DNA of 64,000 nucleotides from NCBI GenBank assembly GCA_934317215.1, contig CAKREH010000013.1:1-64000 (forward strand), read 5' to 3'. The DNA is from an uncultured Roseburia sp. (GTDB lineage Bacteria; Bacillota; Clostridia; Lachnospirales; Lachnospiraceae). Position 1 is the stretch's first letter. Each line of letters starts with the position of its first letter. A model generated the notes under the pieces. That model saw only the letters and a program-made list of their open reading frames with translations. It was not told where the DNA came from and did no database searches. Below, in pieces: positions 8,064 to 17,024 of this stretch. The position numbers were made by a program, and so were the translations under genes.

Positions 8064-8234
8064 ATGGCATTCGTAATTTCTGATTCTTGCGTAAGCTGTG
8101 GTACATGCGAGCCAGAGTGTCCAGTAGGAGCTATTTCTCAGGGAGACAGCCAGTTCGTAATCGACGCAGGCGCTTGTGTAAGCTGTGGTACATGTGCAGG
8201 GGTTTGCCCAACAGGAGCTATCAGCGAGGAATAA
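8064..8234 (+). CDS. 2[4Fe-4S] ferredoxin, clostridial type
   Basis: This is a 56-residue low-potential electron carrier. The frame reads MAFVISDSCVSCGTCEPECP, then a repeat with CVSCGTCAGVCPTGA, giving two CxxCxxCxxxCP clusters that each ligate a [4Fe-4S] centre in the usual crossed arrangement. The ribosome site AAGGAGGG lies upstream at good spacing. The gene is monocistronic and ends at a strong terminator. In such anaerobes this protein links pyruvate oxidoreductase, hydrogenase and Rnf or butyryl-CoA complexes; the partner here cannot be told from the sequence. Confidence 0.97.
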   Translation: MAFVISDSCVSCGTCEPECPVGAISQGDSQFVIDAGACVSCGTCAGVCPTGAISEE

Positions 8235-8300
8235 TACTTAAAGAGTTTTTTGCGAGTAAAACTCTTGCGGCTTAGATGCGATGCATCCAGCCGCCAAAAA

Positions 8301-8324
8301 GGAGCTGTGGATTTTCACAGCTCC
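8301..8324. terminator. Bidirectional terminator between ferredoxin and DUF4143 ATPase genes
   Basis: Perfect nine-base stem GGAGCTGTG/CACAGCTCC with a six-base loop, followed by seven Ts on the plus strand and five Ts on the minus strand. It serves the two convergent genes. Confidence 0.85.
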
Positions 8325-8352
8325 TTTTTTTGGCAGCGAATGCAGAATTTTC

Positions 8353-9711
8353 CTAAATAAGTCCGCTTAAATCGATTTCATAAATCATTTTTTCCGGTTC
8401 TTTTTCCTGCTGAAAAAACAGGATCATATACCATGGCAAATACAGGACTTTTCCATCCTCTTCCACGTTTGATTTTGAAAAAACAATGCTCTTTTCAAAT
8501 TTCCATTGTTCCACCTCCATCGCATGATCCATTGCCAGATGTTTTTTAAAATCTTTCCCTGATTTAATTTCTACCAGCTCTGTATGAAGTCCTTTTTGCA
8601 ATACAAAATCTAATTCTCCAATTTTCTTCGAATCATAATAATGAAGCTCAAAACCGTTTGATCTTAAATTCTGTGCAAATGCATTCTCCAGAATGCTGCC
8701 CATATTGATATCCACATTTCCCATGAGAAGATCAAACTGAATATTTTCCATACAGGAGGCACAAAGCAGTCCCACATCATTCATATAAAGTTTAAACAAA
8801 TTACGTTTTTCGTTTAACTGCAATGGTGCCTGTGGTTCCGTTACGTTATAGCATGGCAGCGCAACGCCCGCATCCGCCAGCCAGTTAAAACTGTCTTCAT
8901 ATCTGATAAGTCTTGCCGAAGCCTGAATACTGTTTAATTTAAATCTCCGATTCTTCTCGTTTAACTGGGCTGGAATGCTGTCAAATATTGCTTTGATTTT
9001 TACTTTTTCATTTTCCGACGCATATTTCGCTATATCCAGCCGGTAAAGATCCAGTATACTTCTCTGATTCAGCACTACCTTTGCTATATCATGCGTATCA
9101 ACATAGATCTGCACGGTCTCCGGCATTCCTCCCACAACAAGATAACTGTAAAAAAGTTTGCAAAGTGTCTCATGCACGGTTTCAGACACGCTTTCTTTCT
9201 TGTCATAACAGGTTTTTAAATATTGCAATGTTTTATCTTGTATGCCATTTGCCCACAAATACTCCTCAAAATCAAGCGGATACATCGGTAAAATCTGTTC
9301 AAAGCCAACCGGATAAGATGCAACCTCTTTGTATCGCACCCCAAGTAATGACCCTGATTCAATATAATCAAATCTGCCATCCTCTACAAGGAATTTGATT
9401 GCAGACCGTACCTGTGGACATTCCTGCACCTCATCCAATAAAATCAGTGTTTTTCCCGGTTCTAACGGTGTCTGAAGATATGCTGTCAGGTTTGTAATAA
9501 TAGCCTCTGCTGTCAGTTTTCCATTAAAAATATCTGCAGCCCGCTCGTCTGTCACAAAATTCAGTTCTGCGAAATATTCATACTCATTTTTCCCAAACTC
9601 ACGAATTAATGTTGTTTTTCCTATCTGTCTTGCCCCTATAATACACAAAGCCTTTCCACTGGCTTCCTCTTTCCATTTCAAAAGATCCTGATATACTTTT
9701 CTTTTCAGCAT
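8353..9711 (-). CDS. AAA family ATPase with DUF4143 domain
   Basis: This 452-residue protein has an N-terminal AAA core with Walker A GARQIGKTT (about 26-34) and Walker B LILLDEVQ (about 88-95), and a C-terminal DUF4143/nuclease-like region (about 200-420) that includes GELDFVLQKG and ELVEIKSGKDFKKH. The D...ExK pattern resembles a PD-(D/E)xK nuclease fold. Members are common, often horizontally spread, and their cellular role is not established. It stands alone; four A/T-rich direct repeats lie just upstream. Confidence 0.88.
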   Translation of the reverse strand: MLKRKVYQDLLKWKEEASGKALCIIGARQIGKTTLIREFGKNEYEYFAELNFVTDERAADIFNGKLTAEAIITNLTAYLQTPLEPGKTLILLDEVQECPQVRSAIKFLVEDGRFDYIESGSLLGVRYKEVASYPVGFEQILPMYPLDFEEYLWANGIQDKTLQYLKTCYDKKESVSETVHETLCKLFYSYLVVGGMPETVQIYVDTHDIAKVVLNQRSILDLYRLDIAKYASENEKVKIKAIFDSIPAQLNEKNRRFKLNSIQASARLIRYEDSFNWLADAGVALPCYNVTEPQAPLQLNEKRNLFKLYMNDVGLLCASCMENIQFDLLMGNVDINMGSILENAFAQNLRSNGFELHYYDSKKIGELDFVLQKGLHTELVEIKSGKDFKKHLAMDHAMEVEQWKFEKSIVFSKSNVEEDGKVLYLPWYMILFFQQEKEPEKMIYEIDLSGLI

Positions 9712-9759
9712 TTTCTGTCCTCCAGATACTAGGATTTCCTGTTCTCTGCTTTAATATTA

Positions 9760-9848
9760 ACATTTTTCCGTAGTTTTTCAATGTGTGCCGTAACATTTTT
9801 CCGTACATTTTTCTTTATTTTTCACCTGTTGTTTGTAACATTTTTCTG
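9760..9848. repeat. Four spaced direct repeats upstream of the DUF4143 gene
   Basis: The motif ACATTTTTC(C/T) starts at 9760, 9793, 9805 and 9838. The first two copies extend to ACATTTTTCCGTA. The intervals are 33, 12 and 33 bases, so the array is two pairs with equal internal spacing. It lies 50-140 bases before the DUF4143 ATPase start, in the 304-base gap to the MNT gene. I see no gene in the gap and no clear promoter box. Confidence 0.55.
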
Positions 9849-10015
9849 GAAAATAAGACGTTTCATAAAATATCCCTGCGTCCTTCAGTGCAATGATAAC
9901 ATAACGGCTTTGCTGTATATTCTGTTATAAATTATATTTATATCTTCTTTTTGCATATCCCTTTCCTATCGGTTATAATAAATAGTAAATTTGGAAATGG
10001 AGTGTTATTGATCCG

Positions 10016-10339
10016 ATGTGTCAGCTTGATCCGGCAATAAAAGAAGAAATTATAGCATGCTGCAAAAAATATCATGTCGATAAAGTCATTTTATTTGGTT
10101 CCCGCGCCAGAGGAGATAACGGGCCTTACAGTGACATCGACCTCGCAATTGAAGGCGCAGATGACTTTGACCGCTTATTTGCAGAATTGAAATACAATGA
10201 ATTTACGCTGCTTGACATGGATATCATTAATCTGAATGACAGGGTAAGTGAATTGTTGATGAAAGACATTTTAAATGACGGATGTATTTTATACAGGAAA
10301 GGACAGGAACATGATTCCAAAGCTTCTTCCTTATTTTGA
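10016..10339 (+). CDS. MNT-type nucleotidyltransferase domain protein
   Basis: This 107-residue protein has the minimal nucleotidyltransferase signature FGSRARGDNGPYSDIDLAIEG (GSxARG then SDIDL, the metal-binding Asp pair). Such proteins often act as antitoxins (MntA) that AMPylate a neighbouring HEPN toxin. Here the downstream partner frame is only 23 codons, so this is probably an orphan antitoxin or a remnant of the pair. The start choice (ATG at 10016) is the only ATG before the motif; no strong ribosome site is seen. Confidence 0.85.
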   Translation: MCQLDPAIKEEIIACCKKYHVDKVILFGSRARGDNGPYSDIDLAIEGADDFDRLFAELKYNEFTLLDMDIINLNDRVSELLMKDILNDGCILYRKGQEHDSKASSLF

Positions 10340-10382
10340 TGATCTGAAGGAGAAAATTATTGCATTCGGGTACGGAGAATAA
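10311..10382 (+). pseudogene. Very short frame coupled to the MNT gene, possible toxin remnant
   Basis: An ATG at 10311 follows AGGACAGGAAC inside the end of the MNT gene and opens a frame of 23 codons, MIPKLLPYFDDLKEKIIAFG and three more residues. The position and coupling are those of a HEPN partner gene, but the frame is too short for the fold and I cannot recognise the family from the residues. It may be a truncated partner or a chance frame. Confidence 0.3.
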
Positions 10383-10386
10383 TATA

Positions 10387-10430
10387 AAACGCTATTGCAC
10401 CAGTGATCACACTGCAATGCAATAGCGTTT
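10387..10430. terminator. Bidirectional terminator between MNT and MerR-like genes
   Basis: Thirteen-base stem AAACGCTATTGCA/TGCAATAGCGTTT with an 18-base loop, followed by further Ts on the plus strand and an A/T-rich tract on the minus strand. It sits exactly between two convergent genes. Confidence 0.85.
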
Positions 10431-10432
10431 TT

Positions 10433-11140
10433 TTATGCCTTTTCTTTTTTGTTTCTGCCCCATCTTTTTTTGGGCTCTTTCTTTTTCAGGTTACCGCGGA
10501 TCGCTGCATCCAGTTTCCGGAATCGTTCCTCGTCCGCCTCATCCTGTTCTCTCATGAGATAATTCATTTCCTTGATGACCTGCTCCCCCACATCTTCGCT
10601 GATACAGCGGCTTAATTCCTGATTATTTGCCGCGATCGCTGTTCCGACGATCTGTGTCATCAGTTCGGTGAACTGCGCCATCTTGTCAGTATTGTCAAGG
10701 ACACTCTGGCTCTCATTCTGTGCAGATAATGACGTATTTTTGCCGGCAGCTGCGGGCAGATCCTGTCTTATCGCAAAACCATCCTGCATATGTGAAACCT
10801 GTGTGCCAGACTGCTGCTCCGGTTTTATGACTTTTTCACTCGAAGCACATGTGACCTGGTGCAGATCCTGTCTTGTACCCGTATGCGCGGTTCCAACTTC
10901 TTCCTGCGCATCGGGGGACATATTATGTACGATCATACGGATCGCTTTCAACTGATATCCCTGTTCTTTTAATTCCTTGATCCTCTGGAACTCCTGAATG
11001 TTTTCCTTTGTGTAATACCGGTGCCCAAGTTCATTTCGCGGAACATTAAGCTCCAGTTCATCCTCCCAGTAACGCAATACATGTGACTCTACATTTACAA
11101 TATTCGCAGCGTCGGAAATCATGTAACGTACCTTTTCCAT
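10433..11140 (-). CDS. MerR-like DNA-binding protein with long C-terminal region
   Basis: The first 70 residues are a winged helix of MerR type: MISDAANIVNVESHVLRYWE, then GHRYYTKENIQEFQRIKELK. Residues 75-150 are low-complexity, and the C-terminal part (about 155-235) looks like a coiled coil with a basic tail ending in KKRWGRNKKEKA. It lacks an obvious ligand-binding domain, so a chromosome- or spore-related role like that of RacA is possible; this is a guess from architecture. The start at 11140 has GGAGAGG upstream; the longer frame begins with a GTG before that site. Confidence 0.75.
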   Translation of the reverse strand: MEKVRYMISDAANIVNVESHVLRYWEDELELNVPRNELGHRYYTKENIQEFQRIKELKEQGYQLKAIRMIVHNMSPDAQEEVGTAHTGTRQDLHQVTCASSEKVIKPEQQSGTQVSHMQDGFAIRQDLPAAAGKNTSLSAQNESQSVLDNTDKMAQFTELMTQIVGTAIAANNQELSRCISEDVGEQVIKEMNYLMREQDEADEERFRKLDAAIRGNLKKKEPKKRWGRNKKEKA

Positions 11141-11248
11141 TCCGGTTCCTCTCCTTCCTTTCACCTGCTAACCTATATTATAAGCATTTAAAAGACAGCC
11201 TACAACGAAAATCGCTCGTCTTATTCCGACAGAAACCGCAAAATATTC

Positions 11249-11563
11249 GCTGTTGGCAGTAAAAGGTGTGTCAAAATGTAGCGACTGGTAAATTGCACAA
11301 AGCGTAAAATTCTTTTGTGACTTTGGTAGAAAATTAGAAAAACTTAGTATGCCTGTTCTAAGCTCAGTGTTTTGCTGCCACGGATGGCAGCAAAAGTCTT
11401 AACGCGCCACGGATGGTGCGTTTAAGACGTACACGTCACTCTGTGAACACACCTCGCAGGCATACTTAGCTTTTCTTATTTTCGGACATTGGAACAAAAC
11501 GGATATACGCCTTGTGCAATTTTCCACTCAAAAAATTTAGCTACACCTTTTACTGCCAACAGC
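11249..11563. mobile_element. MITE-like non-autonomous element E2
   Basis: This 315-bp element has terminal inverted repeats of at least 20 bases (GCTGTTGGCAGTAAAAGGTG at the left, its complement at the right). Each arm then has AAATTGCACAA exactly 21 bases after AAAAGGTG. The interior holds two hairpins with CCACGGATGG cores. The flanks AAAATATTC (11240-11248) and AAAATGCTC (11564-11572) could be a decayed 9-bp target duplication. It has no gene. It shares arm layout and a block containing TGTCCGAAAATAAGAAAA with element E1 at 29924-30077. Together with the E2 flanks it fills the 452-base gap between the MerR-like gene and dnaB. Confidence 0.7.
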
Positions 11564-11592
11564 AAAATGCTCAGGCTAACCTGAGCATTTCG

Positions 11593-12927
11593 TTATTTTT
11601 CCATATTCGCAAACTTCGTGTACTGCGGCAGCCATACCAGGTTGACGGTACCGATCGGACCATTTCTCTGTTTGGCAATGATGATCTCCGAGATTCCTTT
11701 CATTTCGGAATCATGGTTATAATAATCATCACGATAGATAAACATGACAACGTCGGCATCCTGCTCGATCGCACCGGACTCACGCAGGTCAGAAAGCATC
11801 GGACGGTGATCCGGACGCTGTTCTACGGCTCGTGACAGCTGGGACAATGCGATCACCGGCACGGAAAGCTCTCTCGCAAGTGCCTTTAGGGAACGGGAGA
11901 TATCTGAGATCTCCTGCTGACGGGAATCAGATCCCCTGCCGGAACCGGACATCAACTGTAAGTAGTCAATGATGATCAGCTTCAGATCATGCTCCAACTT
12001 ATATTTGCGGCATTTGCTCCGCATCTCCGCGATGGAAATACCCGGCGTATCATCGATGATAAGCTCCGAATTACCGATCGTTCCGGCACCTTCGATCAGC
12101 TTCTCCCAGTCAGAATCTGAGAGGTTACCGGTTCGAAGCGCCTGTGCATCCACCCTTGACTCTAAGGAAAACAGACGGTTTACAAGCTGCTCCTTTGACA
12201 TCTCGAGTGAAAAGATCGCCGTGCACATATGCTCATGAAATGCCACATACTGCGCAATGTTAAGAACAAATGCCGTTTTACCCATGGAAGGACGCGCCGC
12301 GATCAGGATCAGATCGGACGGCTGTAAGCCTGCTGTGCGGTAATCAAGATCAATGAAGCCGGTCGGGATTCCCGTAACGGTGCCGGATGTTTTGGCTGCA
12401 TTCTCGATCTTTTCGAGCGCATTCATAACGACCTGGCGGATCGGCACGTAATCACCGCCTCCGCCGCGTGTGGAAAGCAGATCAAACACCTTTTTCTCGG
12501 TGATATCCATCACTGTTTCAACACTCTCTTTACCCATGTAACACTCGTTTTCGATCTCTTCGTTTAATTTGATAAGTTTGCGCCGCATGGAGTTGTCTTT
12601 TACAATCTGGGCATAATATTTTATATTTGCCGAGGTCGGAACCGCATTTAACAGATCTCTTACAAACTCTAAGCTCGCAATCTCTGCCGGTACATCTTTT
12701 TCTTTTAATTTATTCTGCAAAGTGACCAGATCGACCGGAAGTCCTTTGCTGTATAATTCGATCATGGTATCAAACAAAATCCCGTACTGCTTGTAATAAA
12801 AATCCTCACTGATGAGCATTTCCATTGCAGTGAGGATCGCATCTTTGTCCATGATCATAGAGCCGATGACCGACTGTTCTGCCTCGCGGCTGTTCGGCAT
12901 CGTGCGGTTGATCAGTGTTTCTTCCAT
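11593..12927 (-). CDS. dnaB: Replicative DNA helicase
   Basis: This is the hexameric replication-fork helicase (DnaC in Bacillus naming), 444 residues. The N-terminal DnaB domain (about 10-110) is followed by the RecA-like core with Walker A ARPSMGKTAF, Walker B LIIIDYLQLM, and the arginine-finger region KQRNGPIGTV. It starts three bases after the stop of rplI, the usual order in Firmicutes. A shared transcript with gdpP and rplI is likely. Confidence 0.97.
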   Translation of the reverse strand: MEETLINRTMPNSREAEQSVIGSMIMDKDAILTAMEMLISEDFYYKQYGILFDTMIELYSKGLPVDLVTLQNKLKEKDVPAEIASLEFVRDLLNAVPTSANIKYYAQIVKDNSMRRKLIKLNEEIENECYMGKESVETVMDITEKKVFDLLSTRGGGGDYVPIRQVVMNALEKIENAAKTSGTVTGIPTGFIDLDYRTAGLQPSDLILIAARPSMGKTAFVLNIAQYVAFHEHMCTAIFSLEMSKEQLVNRLFSLESRVDAQALRTGNLSDSDWEKLIEGAGTIGNSELIIDDTPGISIAEMRSKCRKYKLEHDLKLIIIDYLQLMSGSGRGSDSRQQEISDISRSLKALARELSVPVIALSQLSRAVEQRPDHRPMLSDLRESGAIEQDADVVMFIYRDDYYNHDSEMKGISEIIIAKQRNGPIGTVNLVWLPQYTKFANMEK

Positions 12928-12929
12928 TC

Positions 12930-13376
12930 TTATTCCTCTACTACATGTACGTTAAATTTTCCTGTTACCTTCGGGTGAAGCTTGATTGCAACTTCTGTCA
13001 CGCCAAATGTACGGATCGGCTCCGGCAGCTGCATTTTCTTTTTGTCAAGTTCCATGCCAAGCTGTGCTTTGGCTGCAGCAGCGATCTCTTTGGTGGAAAC
13101 AGAACCGAATGTACGTCCGCCCTCACCGGCTTTCATTTTTACGGTAACTTTTTTATCTTTTAATTCCTCAGCAAGTGCTAACGCAGCTTCATACTGCTCC
13201 TGTGCCACTTTGTCTGCGTGCTGGTTCTGCAGTTTTAAATCATTGAGGTTTTTTGGTGTTGCCTCAACGCCTAATTTTTTCGGGAAAATCGCATTGCGCG
13301 CATAGCCGTCGCTGACATTCACGATCTCTCCTTTTTTCCCTAATGCTTTTACATCTTCTAATAAAATAACTTTCAT
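12930..13376 (-). CDS. rplI: 50S ribosomal protein L9
   Basis: This is a 148-residue ribosomal protein. The N-terminal L9 signature MKVILLEDVKALGKKGEIVNVSDGYARNAIFP... is complete, followed by the long connecting helix and the C-terminal domain with GRTFGSVSTKEIAAA. It is the middle gene of gdpP-rplI-dnaB. Confidence 0.98.
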   Translation of the reverse strand: MKVILLEDVKALGKKGEIVNVSDGYARNAIFPKKLGVEATPKNLNDLKLQNQHADKVAQEQYEAALALAEELKDKKVTVKMKAGEGGRTFGSVSTKEIAAAAKAQLGMELDKKKMQLPEPIRTFGVTEVAIKLHPKVTGKFNVHVVEE

Positions 13377-13396
13377 TTAAAATCCTTCTTTCCTGA

Positions 13397-15451
13397 TTAT
13401 TCTGATATATCGCCCTCTTTTAACATCTCATCGATCGTATCCTGGATGATATGCTTTGCCTGCTGCAGTGAGCAGTTGGTAAGCTGGGCTCCGGCAACGT
13501 TTAAGTGTCCGCCGCCGCCAAGCCGCTCCATAATAAGCTGTACATTGATCTCATCAATGGAACGGGAACTTACATAAATCTTTCCCTGATATTCCGTGAG
13601 AACAAAGGATGCCTTGATCCCCACAATATTTAAAAGCTCATTTGCTGCCTGTGCACAGACGATGGTCGGACTCTCCACCTCATCTGCCGGACAGATGGAA
13701 ATTGCAAATGCTCCCCGGTAAACTTCTGCATGACGCACTGCTTCCGCGCGCGCTTTGTAAGCTGCCATATCGTTGCGGAGCATCTTGCGCACTCTCGTCA
13801 CCTCCGCACCCGCACGTCTTAAATAGGCTGCCGCCTCAAAGGTTCGTACACCGGTTTTTGTCATAAAGTTGTTGGTATCGATCAGGATACCCGCATAAAT
13901 ACAGTCTGCCTCACACGGAGCGAGACGGATATTTTCGGAAAAATACTGCAGCACTTCGGCAATCATCTCGCATGCACTTGAAGCATACGGCTCCACATAA
14001 GAGAGAACCGGATTCTCGATCACCTCATTTGTCTGTCTGTGATGATCGAATACACATACGGTCTGCGTGCGCTTTAACAGTTCCGGACATTCGGTGTAGC
14101 TCGGACGGTTTACATCCACAACGACCACCAGTGTATTTTCATTGGTAAGCATAAGTGCCTCTTCATTTTTGATAAAAAGGTCTGCCGGATATCCCTTTTC
14201 CACTGTAAAACACTCTACCAGCGGGCGCAGGGATGAAGTGATCTCATTTAACACGATCTGTGCCTTTTTGCCAAGTACCTTTGCCGCACAGTAAATACCG
14301 ATCGCTGCGCCGAGGGAATCCACATCGCTGATGCTGTGTCCCATAATGATCACATGCTCCCTGCTCTCGATGATCTCACGGAGCGCATGTGCTTTTACCC
14401 TCGCCTTAACTCTGGTGTTACGCTCTACCTGCTGCGTCTTTCCACCGTAATAAGTGATATCCTCGCCATCACGCACAACGACCTGGTCACCGCCACGTCC
14501 TAATGCAAGGTCAATGGACATACGCGCATACTCATAATTCTGTGTATAGCTTTCGCCATTTGCACCGATACCAATACTGAGTGTTACCGCCATCTCATTG
14601 CCGACCTTAACTGTTTTTACATCCTCGATCAGGCTGAAGCGGTCTTCGCGGAGTTTTGCAAGATACTGATATTTTAATACAACAAAATACTTATCTTTTT
14701 CAATCTTGCGGACTAACGCATCCAGTTCCGTAAAATATTTATTGACTTTCCGGTCGATCAGCGCCACCAGAAGCGATCTCTTTACATCTTCAATGCTGTC
14801 AAGCGCCTCATCATAGTTGTCGATATACACAAGACCAGCAACCATCTTCTGTTCCTGATTCTCCCGCATGTAACGGTTCTTTTCCGTCTCATCAAAAAGA
14901 TACACCGCTGTCAGATATTCGTTGCTTTCATCGAGCGTAACAAGACTGTCCACACTGTTTAACTCTTCAAAGTAGATTCTTTTTAAAGAAACACGGAAAT
15001 CCTGATCTTTCAGTTTCAGGCTCACTGATTCTGACCCTTCATTTTTCTGTAGAAATTCCTTTGTCAGTGAAGGAAAAATCGTCGTGATCGACTTGTGATA
15101 TTTTTTATCTTTCCCGGTCAGTTCTGTAAACTGTTCATTCACCCACAAAATCTTCGCATTGTAGTCTAACAGCGCATATGGTATCTCAAATTCATTTAAA
15201 AGCTGCCTCTGTACTGTTCCGTACTGCGTTGCAAAATTGATCAACTCATTGACTAAAACCGGCTTATTTCTCACATACACGATCAGTGACACCACAAAAT
15301 AAATTGCAGTAAATATTGAAAACATCACACCTGAAAGTATGTCATCCATATAGATCACGACATTCATACATATCAGAAGAATCGTCATGAACATGGGCCA
15401 GTAAAGAGATTTTCGAAGTCTTCCTCTGAGCTTTACTTTATTACTTTTCAT
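13397..15451 (-). CDS. gdpP: Cyclic-di-AMP phosphodiesterase
   Basis: This membrane protein cleaves c-di-AMP to pApA. Order of parts in the 684 residues: two N-terminal membrane helices (about 15-60), a PAS-like region (about 85-190), a degenerate GGDEF domain (about 200-340), then DHH (about 355-510) and DHHA1 (about 580-675). Visible catalytic motifs are GHSISDVDSLGAAIG, DVNRP, DHHRQ and GGGGHLNVAGA. The GGDEF signature is lost, as is usual in GdpP. Position before rplI-dnaB matches other Firmicutes. Confidence 0.96.
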   Translation of the reverse strand: MKSNKVKLRGRLRKSLYWPMFMTILLICMNVVIYMDDILSGVMFSIFTAIYFVVSLIVYVRNKPVLVNELINFATQYGTVQRQLLNEFEIPYALLDYNAKILWVNEQFTELTGKDKKYHKSITTIFPSLTKEFLQKNEGSESVSLKLKDQDFRVSLKRIYFEELNSVDSLVTLDESNEYLTAVYLFDETEKNRYMRENQEQKMVAGLVYIDNYDEALDSIEDVKRSLLVALIDRKVNKYFTELDALVRKIEKDKYFVVLKYQYLAKLREDRFSLIEDVKTVKVGNEMAVTLSIGIGANGESYTQNYEYARMSIDLALGRGGDQVVVRDGEDITYYGGKTQQVERNTRVKARVKAHALREIIESREHVIIMGHSISDVDSLGAAIGIYCAAKVLGKKAQIVLNEITSSLRPLVECFTVEKGYPADLFIKNEEALMLTNENTLVVVVDVNRPSYTECPELLKRTQTVCVFDHHRQTNEVIENPVLSYVEPYASSACEMIAEVLQYFSENIRLAPCEADCIYAGILIDTNNFMTKTGVRTFEAAAYLRRAGAEVTRVRKMLRNDMAAYKARAEAVRHAEVYRGAFAISICPADEVESPTIVCAQAANELLNIVGIKASFVLTEYQGKIYVSSRSIDEINVQLIMERLGGGGHLNVAGAQLTNCSLQQAKHIIQDTIDEMLKEGDISE

Positions 15452-15589
15452 AATACTAATCTCCTAAATAAAAAGAAACCCGTGACCAAAAACGCATCTG
15501 TCACCGCTTATTCTTCCACCCGTCCTGGAATAGTCTTTGCTAACAATTATAGCATTTTGCCCTCTTAAGATAAAGTATTTTTTAAAAAA

Positions 15590-15619
15590 GGAATCGTTGC
15601 AGTCATTCTGCCCGATTCC
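15590..15619. terminator. Terminator between lipoprotein gene and gdpP
   Basis: Stem GGAATCG/CGATTCC with a 16-base loop; a run of Ts follows on both strands. On the minus strand it ends the lipoprotein transcript upstream of gdpP. Confidence 0.75.
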
Positions 15620-15651
15620 TTTTTCCTGTCTGTGACCTGATCCGGTCGTAT

Positions 15652-16335
15652 TTAGTTCTGGCTCTCCGTATCCCGCGGAACAAGTGTCAGATAATTATCG
15701 GTATCCATATCATTGATCAGATTATCCGATAAAATCCTGTCACCGGAAACTTTCGGTTCCTCCCGCACGAAACTCTCCTCGTCAAGTTCATACCCTGTTC
15801 CTTCCGTATAAACAGCGCTGATAAATCCGGATTCCTGTCCACCGCCATAAATTGGAAAAATGATCGTATGCCAGTCATTTTCCATGTCTTCACTGATCAT
15901 TACCGGAGTATGGATTTCTGAAAATGCTCCAAGCATCTCAAACTGACCATTTCCATCCGGTCTTAAAACAAGTGCCGCATCTCCGCGCGTGTCTGATGTC
16001 GTATCCCCGATCGTGACCGCTACGATCTCATCTGTTCCGTCCTCGTTAAGATCCGTGTAATTATAGTAATACCGTGTCTCTTTGCATTCTTCTTCCGGAA
16101 TCTGATAATACTCCGTCAGAAATGCTGCAAGATCCGGATATTCCTCATCCTCAGAATATTCTTCCATCACATTGTAGTTTTGTTCGTCCTGCTCTGCCGA
16201 AAAGAAATGTTCTTCTAAGGTTTTCTCTGTCTCAGTATCTGTTTGCTCTGTTGTATTTACAGTATTTTTTTGTCCGCAGCCTGCCATACCTGCCAGCACT
16301 GTCAGGAAAAATACCATACCTAATGTCTTTTTCAT
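15652..16335 (-). CDS. Lipoprotein of unknown function
   Basis: The N-terminus MKKTLGMVFFLTVLAGMAGC is a signal peptide with a good lipobox (AGMAGC), so the mature protein should be attached to the outer face of the membrane. After an acidic, Thr/Glu-rich linker (about 21-60) comes a compact region with DLNEDGTDEIVAVTIGD, which resembles a calcium-binding DxDxDG loop. I do not recognise the family. It is a single gene with its own terminator. Confidence 0.75.
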   Translation of the reverse strand: MKKTLGMVFFLTVLAGMAGCGQKNTVNTTEQTDTETEKTLEEHFFSAEQDEQNYNVMEEYSEDEEYPDLAAFLTEYYQIPEEECKETRYYYNYTDLNEDGTDEIVAVTIGDTTSDTRGDAALVLRPDGNGQFEMLGAFSEIHTPVMISEDMENDWHTIIFPIYGGGQESGFISAVYTEGTGYELDEESFVREEPKVSGDRILSDNLINDMDTDNYLTLVPRDTESQN

Positions 16336-16466
16336 GTGTCCTCCACCTGTCCGTACTGCTTACCGTTTTGGTTTATCATATATATTATATGATTCCATGC
16401 ACAATTCCAAGACATTCTTGCGAAGTTTAAGAAATCCTTTAGACATTTTACTCTTACATCCAAACC

Positions 16467-17024
16467 CTACAACAATCTCTGAATCTCCTCCAACGACGGC
16501 ATGACACGCAGGGCACCTTTTCTTGTTGTGATGATGGATGCTGCTGCATTGGCAAATGTGAGCATTTCTTTTAACTGCTGTTTTGTAAGGTTATCTAAGC
16601 CATACTTTAATATATGGTGCAGGCAGCATGCGCCAAAGGTGTCTCCGGCACCGGTGGTTTCGATCGTGTTTTTCTGTAAAAATGCAGGAACTTCAACCAG
16701 CATATCCTTATAATAGGCTCTGCTTCCGTCTCTTCCCATGGATAAAAGGATGAGCGGGATCTGATAGGTCTGCTGCAGCATGTGGATCCCTTCGGTGTAG
16801 TCTTCTTTTCCGGAAAACCACTGGATCTCATTGTCCGAGATTTTTAAGATATCGCAGACGGATAAGCCATATGCCATCTGCGCTCTTGCATCTTCCATGT
16901 CTTTCCAGAGCGGTTCCCTGATATTCGGATCAAAGGAAAGGATCGCACCGTTTTCTTTTGCGACTTTAATTGCATGTCTTGTCGCACTCCGCCTCATACG
17001 GATTGCCGGAAAATCCCCTGTCAT
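16467..17024 (-). pseudogene. PfkB-family sugar kinase (fructokinase-like), N-terminus deleted
   Basis: The 185 codons match the C-terminal 60 percent of a fructokinase: GAILSFDPNIREPLW, DILKISDNEIQWFSG, and the PfkB signature TTGAGDTFGACCLHHIL with its catalytic Asp. The N-terminal substrate lid and sugar-binding half (about 120 residues of a usual 310-320) is missing. The frame now starts inside the end of the GH13 gene, so the deletion fused the two neighbours near 17000-17040. It is unlikely to be active. Before the loss it would have phosphorylated fructose released by the GH32 or GH13 enzymes. Confidence 0.8.

Noticed and set aside
11380..11440. Tandem hairpins with ACGG in the loop region, resembling guanidine-II (mini-ykkC)
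   Set aside because: The stems GCTGCCA/TGGCAGC and CGCCA/TGGTG close on CGGA, so ACGG is not a free ACGR tetraloop, and no guanidine gene follows; they lie inside mobile element E2.
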